From contig JASAOO010003217.1 in NCBI GenBank assembly GCA_030849075.1, positions 1-29,347 on the forward strand: a stretch of 29,347 nucleotides of DNA, written 5' to 3'. Positions 24,701 to 29,347 of the stretch are shown here, in pieces. The DNA is from Zelonia costaricensis (Eukaryota; Euglenozoa; Kinetoplastea; Trypanosomatida; Trypanosomatidae). The position numbers were made by a program, and so were the translations under genes. Below the pieces are notes generated by a model. The model had not been told where the DNA came from and searched no databases. It saw only the letters and a program-made list of their open reading frames with translations. Positions within the stretch are counted from its first letter, which is position 1, and every line of letters begins with the position of its first letter.

Positions 24701-24947
24701 CGCCGCCCACGCGACGGAGCGGGTGGTCCTGCTCGGCTACGAGGACGGGCTGCTGCAGATGGTCGACACGACCGACATGTACGTCTTTTGTCGCCGCTGG
24801 GCGACCGACACCAACGGCACAGCGCAGTCTATTTTAGAGGTGCGCTACGGTGGCGCAGGCGTGGCGGTGGCGCGGCTTGAAAACGATGAGATCTGCTCCT
24901 TCGTGGTGCCGCCGCGTAGCCTGCTCGACATTCCGTTCAACACGTGA
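21741..24947 (+). CDS. WD40-repeat-like beta-propeller protein, 1068 residues
   Basis: The frame starts at an ATG 20 bases after the predicted acceptor. WD-like units are visible. At about residues 116-135 there is H-E-D-G-R-L-L-L-W-D. At 185-222 there is a good repeat: G-H at 189-190, then a turn with A-S-L-D-G-T-L-R-L-W. At 416-448 (HKAHCATVD to DGVQLYHR) and 505-541 (G-A-A-D-G-T-V-S-V-W) there are further units. Near the C-terminus, E-R-V-V-L-L-G-Y-E-D-G-L-L-Q-M-V-D looks like a degenerate blade. Low-complexity Ser/Pro/Thr (about 330-368) and Gln/Lys-rich (about 770-790) inserts separate the blades. The length would allow two seven-bladed propellers, but many blades are too divergent to delimit by eye. 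There is no signal peptide or transmembrane segment. WD40 proteins act as interaction platforms; the complex it serves cannot be told from sequence, and cytoskeletal or flagellar roles are only possibilities. Confidence 0.85.
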   Translation: MLDPKFAVTVLRSPFGVREADFVTPYDPDTAGGDVLSYTDAQVVNRYAQMQPHGAHPRNQTRRSYAVGNARGIQLLVANTRSSSLPGPAARSPSNQQNPRVSGAFGAPARLHALSKHEDGRLLLWDAESGAVLASCLFQPDFTVRHSVATSSFVYNTLEASAAATGAEEETCVYVWERRALRSVTVMRGHTARLTALAVCPMETFTLVATASLDGTLRLWRHAHMPMPPLSSDDASDSDPVQTMWVLATAEIGTVHSLTFLSSDLLVIAGTRCTMAFVRFPDSPPRRRAGGSVVTADVLPFQTVTSNVDADGGTTFLHVCPFNRVNGTQPLSGGSPTSSPTKARSPSLSNSPSTPRTNSSGAVSPLPAPSYSLVYLLTGSTSGYVQEWVVDIGIDNLTDAVGAGKPAYVGVRCRWYHKAHCATVDCVVTDEDVVVSSSMFDGVQLYHRKSGATCAITKTAAVPVLVPQRQEVVWGTIEGTVSVASYARFASGAEKELHMLWSAKPHATAIRGVCLALTPDFRWDTLCTGAADGTVSVWRMLSEPGRMVSSRRMSLKEATTALFHRILHVLVVPVWSRRPPTGAMAGSAPVAAVVAGVRRQGAGKPNAVLITEVSASGDVMPAAALPYEEGEDVTCAHVVRGGAGAMEVWVGTQSGLLLHSTKKAAQKAWAALTAVHWDAKPRGGVEAITAVPSSAGVVVAVAESADARQAAQRLFLSLVRLDPKAQGAETVGTVWEDSVTLPSAITASSRRHRSFGLTWVTRDEVAEPQGQPQNERMQPHAEKPKQPGASVVGGLLVCGSDGTLIRCARATNPGAAAPAWQTPELLFVASSVGPGSAVQRNLDATPSSLSTTIAAESGTSDLTCVDVFSKAKRVLLPSKARMSQLTGPLCDGGSSKVRLLGVKQDKGEATSEALFFDDAGQVSYRVTYDGAVVPSSATAAAAGLPTAKEKLHYTPRTQKVATQRTSIVAAPAALVGAPITTVPCTAVAAHATERVVLLGYEDGLLQMVDTTDMYVFCRRWATDTNGTAQSILEVRYGGAGVAVARLENDEICSFVVPPRSLLDIPFNT

Positions 24948-25765
24948 GAGGTGCAGTGACGGTCCCGCTCGCGCGGGTGCCCTCGCCTTCTCACGGGCGC
25001 CACGTTGACGTCCTTCTCCCACCTCTTCTCCTGTTCTTTTTCTTCTTCCTTTCACTCCTTCGCTTGACATCTTGTTCGTTTTTTTGTTGTTTTCCTTTCG
25101 TCGCCGTCTTTGGCTCGCTGGCTCTCCCTCTCTCTCATGTACAACAGGTGTGCTCGCTCTTTCCGGTTCCCCCGCTCCCTCGTCCGCTGGTGGCGGTGCA
25201 GGCACACCCACACAACACGTCGCTTCTTTTTTTCGTTGTTTGTTTGTTTCTTCTATGTTACACCCCTCCCCCCTCATCAGAGGAAGGAAGGGGGCGTCAA
25301 GGCCCCGCTTTTGCATTTCCCATGTAACACACACTCTTGCCGACGCACACGCTTCGTTCTCATTATCTTTCCACCCTGTATGTCGCCTTTCTTTACTCAA
25401 CTCAGCTTTCCGTACTCCGGTCCGGTTCAGCTCCGCGCCGCCGCTGTCGTGCTGCAAGGCGTCGTTCATCTCCTCCTCACGGGCGCTTCCATGATGCCCT
25501 CTTATATTTTTGTTTGAGTGTGTTTGTGTTCTCCTGATGTGGTTCCTAGGGCTCCAGGCACGCTCCTTTTCCGCGCAGTACTGTTGCCCCGCTCTGTGTT
25601 TCTCCCTCGGCTCATCCCGCTGCGCTGGCAGCCCCCGACGGGCGGGTGGGGCGGCACCTCATCTCTAGCAAAGGAGCCCGTGGCGCGACGCCGTGTCGTC
25701 GCCTCTGCACGCTCCCTCTGTTGCTGTAGCACGTTCTTTTTCTTTTTTGGCCACCTTCACTCGAG

Positions 25766-25811
25766 CGCTTTGAACTGTGCTTCTCTCTTCCCCTCTCTCT
25801 CCCTGGCGCAG
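25766..25811 (+). promoter_or_regulatory. Orphan SL-acceptor-like tract in the long gap
   Basis: An AG-free CT-rich stretch (25766-25809) is followed by AG at 25810-25811. The next long gene starts more than 800 bases further on and has nearer acceptor candidates of its own. The tract could serve a short or non-coding transcript, or be an unused or alternative acceptor for the DM10 gene. Confidence 0.4.
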
Positions 25812-26463
25812 CACTTCGCGGCGCGCAAGTGTGCGTGTGCATTGGCGGTGTTCTCCAGGTGGACCTTCTCTCTCACCTCGTCCCACGATTTCTGGATCTG
25901 CCGCATCCCACAGAACAGAGCCACGCCACCCCGGCGGTGGGCGTGTGCTCTCCACCCTTCCGACTGCACGTCTACGACTGTACCATTGCCATCTCCTGTT
26001 CTTTCTCGTTTGGCTGTCGATGAATCTTCGCCGCCTGCTGGGGTGCACCGTAGGACCGTGTTCACCTCCAGCGAGCAGCTGCGGCAGCTGCGCAACCCGC
26101 AATCAAGCGCAACTTCATGACTCGGATCGTTCCTCCGCGACGCAACCCCGCCGCCTGCGATGAAAAACAAAAAAAGAAGAGTCAATTCCTTTTCAGTTCA
26201 CGTAGTGCAACTGTCGGCGTCTTCCTCGTTTGTTTTGAGATGGGGACTGCTACTGCTGTCTTTTGTGCGTGTGTTGACGCGGTGTGCTGAACTGCGCGTG
26301 CCAGATGAACCCCTCCTCCCCCCCCCCCCCACCCGCTCTCTCTACCGTCCTCTGCCCCCCGTCCCCTCCGCCCCCCCCCCTTCGGCGCCTTGATGCGCCG
26401 CCCCACAACACGAAATCTGCAGTGCCGCGGCAGTCGGTTTCCTCCGCTCTTCCGTACTTTTAG

Positions 26464-26494
26464 TTGTTGCTGCTCCTCGCTCCCCCCCCCTGAG
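26464..26494 (+). promoter_or_regulatory. Predicted SL acceptor for the DM10/EF-hand gene
   Basis: A T/C-rich tract with a C run (26464-26491) is followed by AG at 26493-26494, giving a 134-base leader to the ATG at 26629. A second candidate is the AG at 26558-26559, which would give a 69-base leader. Both lie before the chosen ATG. Confidence 0.45.
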
Positions 26495-26628
26495 GATACG
26501 TGCTCACTTCTCCCCCACTACCACATCCGCACACATCCTATACACGGATCTGAACCCAGACTCAAGTGAACCACCTGGCCTTCCCTCGTAGACAACTCCA
26601 ACCCATTCCCCCCCCTCCACACACGAAA

Positions 26629-28902
26629 ATGGCATTCAGTCAGTCGCAGCAGATGCAGAAGGACTTCCGGCTCCCGATGGTGCCGGGGCTGTCCTGCGGC
26701 GAGGAGATGATGCGCCGCAACTACGACCGCCGCCAGATCCACGGCGAGGTCATGGACTGCGCCACCACCGTTCCAGGCGTGCCTGCCGACCGCACCCTCG
26801 GCGCCGGCTCCACCTTCAAGAGCGCCTACAGCGCGACGGAAGGCATGGCGGCGACCGGCACGGCCGCGGGCGCAGACGGCAAGACGGGTGAGGACCTCAC
26901 GGGACGCGTGCTGCGCTTCTACGGCTACTGCATCGAGCCCGTCTCCGACAGCGCACTGGAGACGGAGCGGGTGCGCAAGGTCGTGCTCAACTTCTACCTG
27001 GAGGACGGCACGATGAGCGTCACGGAGCCGCGGCAGGACAACTCCGGCTTCGCCTTCGCGGCCAACCTGAAGCGCCACATTGTGCCCAACCCCGACGGCA
27101 CCCCGATCACGGCGGCGCAGCTCCGCGTCGGTCAGTGCGTCTCCTTCTACGGCCGCTCCTACGAGCTGTACGACGCCGACGCCTTCACGCGTGCCCTGCT
27201 GCAGGAAGCGGGCGAGGACATGCAGGCCGCCACGGCGCCGCCAACGGACGCGTACACCTCCGTGCGCAGCCGCCCTGTCGCCAAGGCGCACGACGTGCCG
27301 TCCATCGCTGCGTCGAGCCCGCTCAACACCATGCTGTCTGCTGCGCAGGTGCGGGCGACGCGGCAGTTTCTGGAGTTTGACCGCAAGGTGCTGCGCTGCG
27401 ACTGCACGTGGGACGACACGGCGAGCCTCTACGGCACGAAGCACTTCCTGACCCTCTACTACTTCCTTAGCGACGGCAGCCTGGCGCTCGTCGAGAAGGA
27501 CGTGCAGAACAGCGGCCGAGACCCGTTCCCCAAGTTCTTCAGCCGCCAGCGCATCGCCAAGCCGACGGACCCGTCCGGCAAGTTCGACTCCTCCACCCTG
27601 GGCTCCGTCACGTTCAAGGAGAACGCGAACACCGTCTACTACTCGGATGAGGACATCCGCATCGGCAACGTGCTCAGCCTGTACGGCCGCCCCGTGAAGA
27701 TCCACGACTACAACCAGTACACGCGCGACCACCTGGCCGAGCGCTTCGGCGTCACCGAGTACGCGCCGATCCCCGGCGCCACCCCGCCGCCCTTCATGCC
27801 GCCGTGCTCGACCCGGCGCGAAATCTCCGAGGAGGAAATGCGGGAGCGGCACGACGCCAAGCACGCCGAGCTGCGCCGCCACCGCTTCGCCAACTCGGTC
27901 GTCAAGTTCCTCGCGCGGCTCGACAACGGCAAGGAGCAGGACACGGTGCGCCGCTTCGTGATCGCCGTCTACCCGGCCGACAACACCGTCGCCATCTTCG
28001 AGCCGGTCATCCGCAACAGCGGCATCGTCGGCGGCAAGTTCCTCCAGCGGCAGAAGGTGCGCCGCGCCGATGGCGAGTACCTGCACCCCGACGACTTCTA
28101 CGTCGGCGCCCGCGTCGCAGTCAACTCGTTCCCGTTTGTCATCCTCAACTCGGACGAGCACTCGCTCGACTACATGGAGCACAACCCCGAGGAGTTTGGG
28201 CACTCGGACATCAACAAGATTGTGCGCAAGATGCAAGCGATGCTGCAGAGTAGCAGCACCGGCCTGGCCGAGGCGTTCCGCCTCGCCGACGAGAACCGTC
28301 GCGGCGGCCTTGACATGGCGGTGTTCCTCTCCATCACGGGTCGCCTGGGCCTCAACCTCACGGAGCAGGAGATCCTGACAGTGCTGCGGTACTTCGACAA
28401 GAACAACGAGTCGTACGTCAGCTACGAGGAGGTGGCCAGCCGCATCATGCCGGAGGGCGGCGCCGTCGCGAGTGACCCGCGCAGCTGGGAGACTATCTAC
28501 CAGGAGAGCGCCGACCACGCCACGACGTCGTTCGTGAACGACCCGAAGGAGGCGGAGGAGAAGGCGCGCCGCAGTCGCGAGAACGCCGCAGCCGCGCGTG
28601 GGGCGGCGGAGTTCCTGGAGCTGTACAACCAGCGCCGCCAGCTCTTCATGAAGGAGCTGCACGCCATCACCGACTACGCCCGCGACAGCCTCATCGGCAG
28701 CGACGAGTTCAAGATGTGCGTGCGCCGCAAGCTGGACCTCTCCACCATCTCGGACGAGGAGATGCACGCGCTGGCCAAGAAGCTCTTCCCCGCCAGTTCG
28801 CCGCGCGTTTCGTACGAGGAGTTCATGCGCCTCGTCAACGGCACCTCCACCTACGCACACACCCTCGCCGCGATCGCCTCGAGCAGCACTGGCAAGCAGT
28901 AG
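26629..28902 (+). CDS. EFHC: EFHC1/EFHC2/RIB72-family axonemal protein: three DM10 domains and C-terminal EF-hands, 757 residues
   Basis: The first ATG is at 26629, in an AAAATGG context; the frame extends to a GTG at 26566, which I ignore. Three DM10 domains are recognisable. The first is at about residues 90-190, starting LTGRVLRFYGY, with FYLEDGTMSVTEP and ending near VSFYGRSYELYDAD. The second is at 248-369, with L-E-F-D-R-K-V-L-R-C and YYFLSDGSLALVEK, ending near YGRPVKIHDYNQYTRD. The third is at 420-517, with FANSVVKFLARL and AVYPADNTVAIFEP. An EF-hand pair follows: a degenerate loop at about 552-565 (DENRRGGLD) and a good loop at 590-601 (DKNNESYVSYEE). More acidic helical, possibly EF-hand-like, sequence follows to the end. 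Family members (human EFHC1 about 640 residues, Chlamydomonas Rib72 about 670) are microtubule inner proteins of ciliary doublets. This one has a long linker and C-terminus. A role in the flagellar axoneme, possibly calcium-sensitive, follows from the family. Confidence 0.93.
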   Translation: MAFSQSQQMQKDFRLPMVPGLSCGEEMMRRNYDRRQIHGEVMDCATTVPGVPADRTLGAGSTFKSAYSATEGMAATGTAAGADGKTGEDLTGRVLRFYGYCIEPVSDSALETERVRKVVLNFYLEDGTMSVTEPRQDNSGFAFAANLKRHIVPNPDGTPITAAQLRVGQCVSFYGRSYELYDADAFTRALLQEAGEDMQAATAPPTDAYTSVRSRPVAKAHDVPSIAASSPLNTMLSAAQVRATRQFLEFDRKVLRCDCTWDDTASLYGTKHFLTLYYFLSDGSLALVEKDVQNSGRDPFPKFFSRQRIAKPTDPSGKFDSSTLGSVTFKENANTVYYSDEDIRIGNVLSLYGRPVKIHDYNQYTRDHLAERFGVTEYAPIPGATPPPFMPPCSTRREISEEEMRERHDAKHAELRRHRFANSVVKFLARLDNGKEQDTVRRFVIAVYPADNTVAIFEPVIRNSGIVGGKFLQRQKVRRADGEYLHPDDFYVGARVAVNSFPFVILNSDEHSLDYMEHNPEEFGHSDINKIVRKMQAMLQSSSTGLAEAFRLADENRRGGLDMAVFLSITGRLGLNLTEQEILTVLRYFDKNNESYVSYEEVASRIMPEGGAVASDPRSWETIYQESADHATTSFVNDPKEAEEKARRSRENAAAARGAAEFLELYNQRRQLFMKELHAITDYARDSLIGSDEFKMCVRRKLDLSTISDEEMHALAKKLFPASSPRVSYEEFMRLVNGTSTYAHTLAAIASSSTGKQ

Positions 28903-29347
28903 AGTTTTCAGAGGTGGTGGTGGTGGTGAGGCTCGTGTGACGTCGAGCAGTGAGGCAGGGCACTCTCCATGCGTCGTCGCCTCGTGCCCCGCGCCACCCC
29001 ACCCCCCCCCCCTCCCCCCCCCCCAATCCTCATGAGCTATGTAAAGTAGGACGCTTTCGCGATTTGAGGGTAACGCTTCCGCGGCAGTTGCCTAGCGCCG
29101 GGTAGGAGCGTGCGTATACGTGGTACACTAACTTGCCGCACCGGCGGGTCGGCTGCTGGGCCACAGAACTTGGAAGCTGCAGTGGCACCTCAGTCATACG
29201 GTCGCACGACTGCGTGGGCTTTTTTTGTTGTTGTTGTTGTTTGTGCACTCCTGTGACGATGAAAATGTTGCTGATGTTGAGTGCGTCGCAGCTCCTCCCC
29301 GTATGCACAGTCTTCTGTTCTTCGTTTTATTTTTGCCCTTCGCTGTT
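28903..29347 (+). other. 3' flank of the DM10/EF-hand gene
   Basis: No gene is seen in the last 445 bases. A short GGT/TGG repeat (28913-28930), C runs (28998-29024), a moderately complex stretch (29040-29215) and a T/TTG-rich tract (29220-29243) are present. The latter could be the start of the polypyrimidine signal for a gene beyond the window. No tRNA-like cloverleaf or box sequences were found in the complex stretch. Confidence 0.65.
29220..29243. repeat. T run followed by (TTG)n
   Basis: A run of T followed by about five TTG units lies in the 3' flank. It may contribute to a splice or polyadenylation signal for a gene to the right. Confidence 0.7.

Larger units (their letters stand above)
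24948..26628 (+). other. Long intergenic region before the DM10/EF-hand gene
   Basis: This is the longest gap between genes (1681 bases). It is mostly T/C-rich, with T runs near 25078-25090 and 25228-25240 and C runs near 26318-26330 and 26371-26380. A strong acceptor-like tract ends at 25810-25811. Downstream of it, about 25810-26160 is less simple in composition and has short frames with coding-like third positions on both strands, but no frame is long enough for me to call a gene. The rest looks like ordinary 3' and 5' flanking sequence. Confidence 0.6.

Noticed and set aside
22697..24880. 727-codon + strand frame inside the WD40 gene
   Set aside because: It is an Arg/Gly/Ala-rich translation in the alternative frame, whereas the main frame shows WD-like units.
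25518..26120. 200-codon + strand frame in the long gap
   Set aside because: It starts at GTG and most of it is Ser/Leu/Cys/Phe-rich sequence from CT-rich DNA. Only its last 25 codons look coding-like, so they are discussed as a finding rather than called as a gene.
26518..28860. 780-codon - strand frame opposite the DM10/EF-hand gene
   Set aside because: The + strand frame encodes unmistakable DM10 domains. The reverse frame is Val/Leu/Arg-rich shadow sequence.
29040..29215. Possible degenerate retroposon (SIDER-like) in the last 3' flank
   Set aside because: The stretch is more complex than the other gaps, but I cannot identify a signature or a terminal A run, so no call is made without a similarity search.

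Overview
The window looks like nuclear DNA of a trypanosomatid of the Leishmania group (Leishmania, Leptomonas, Crithidia or a close relative). All six credible genes lie on the + strand and lack introns. They have a strong G/C preference at third codon positions. They are separated by pyrimidine-rich, low-complexity gaps full of C runs, TG/CA microsatellites and AG-free polypyrimidine tracts that end in an AG just before an ATG. This is the arrangement expected of a polycistronic transcription unit processed by spliced-leader (SL) trans-splicing. The genus is inferred from style, not from a marker gene.

Layout. 1-1905: pyrimidine-rich non-coding sequence. 1906-11958: a giant (about 3350 residue) right-handed parallel beta-helix protein with a coiled coil, an unassigned alpha/beta domain and a basic Ser/Arg-rich tail. 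12797-14458: a 553-residue orphan protein. 15378-18059: an 893-residue, mostly helical protein with a likely mitochondrial presequence. 18755-20581: a 608-residue orphan protein with two beta-rich segments and a disordered C-terminus. 21741-24947: a 1068-residue WD40-like protein. 26629-28902: a 757-residue protein with three DM10 domains and C-terminal EF-hands, the EFHC1/EFHC2/RIB72 family of axonemal proteins; this is the only confident functional assignment. 28903-29347: 3' flank.

Start choice. Four of the six genes have open frames that extend upstream from GTG codons. Trypanosomatid translation starts at AUG, so I moved these starts to the first in-frame ATG downstream of a plausible SL acceptor (genes 1, 2, 3 and 6). 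The start of gene 4 was also moved, to the ATG after the best acceptor. Gene 5 already begins at an ATG.

How the genes work together. Genes in one trypanosomatid transcription unit are usually not functionally related, so proximity alone argues little. The DM10/EF-hand protein belongs to the flagellar axoneme. The beta-helix and WD40 proteins lack signal peptides and could be cytoskeletal scaffolds, but that is inference. The helical protein is probably imported into the mitochondrion. No rRNA, tRNA, transposase, CRISPR array or complete mobile element was seen. The most interesting items are the giant beta-helix protein with its unassigned C-terminal domain, a TG/CA inverted repeat in the gap before the WD40 gene, and a strong orphan splice acceptor in the long gap before the DM10 gene.
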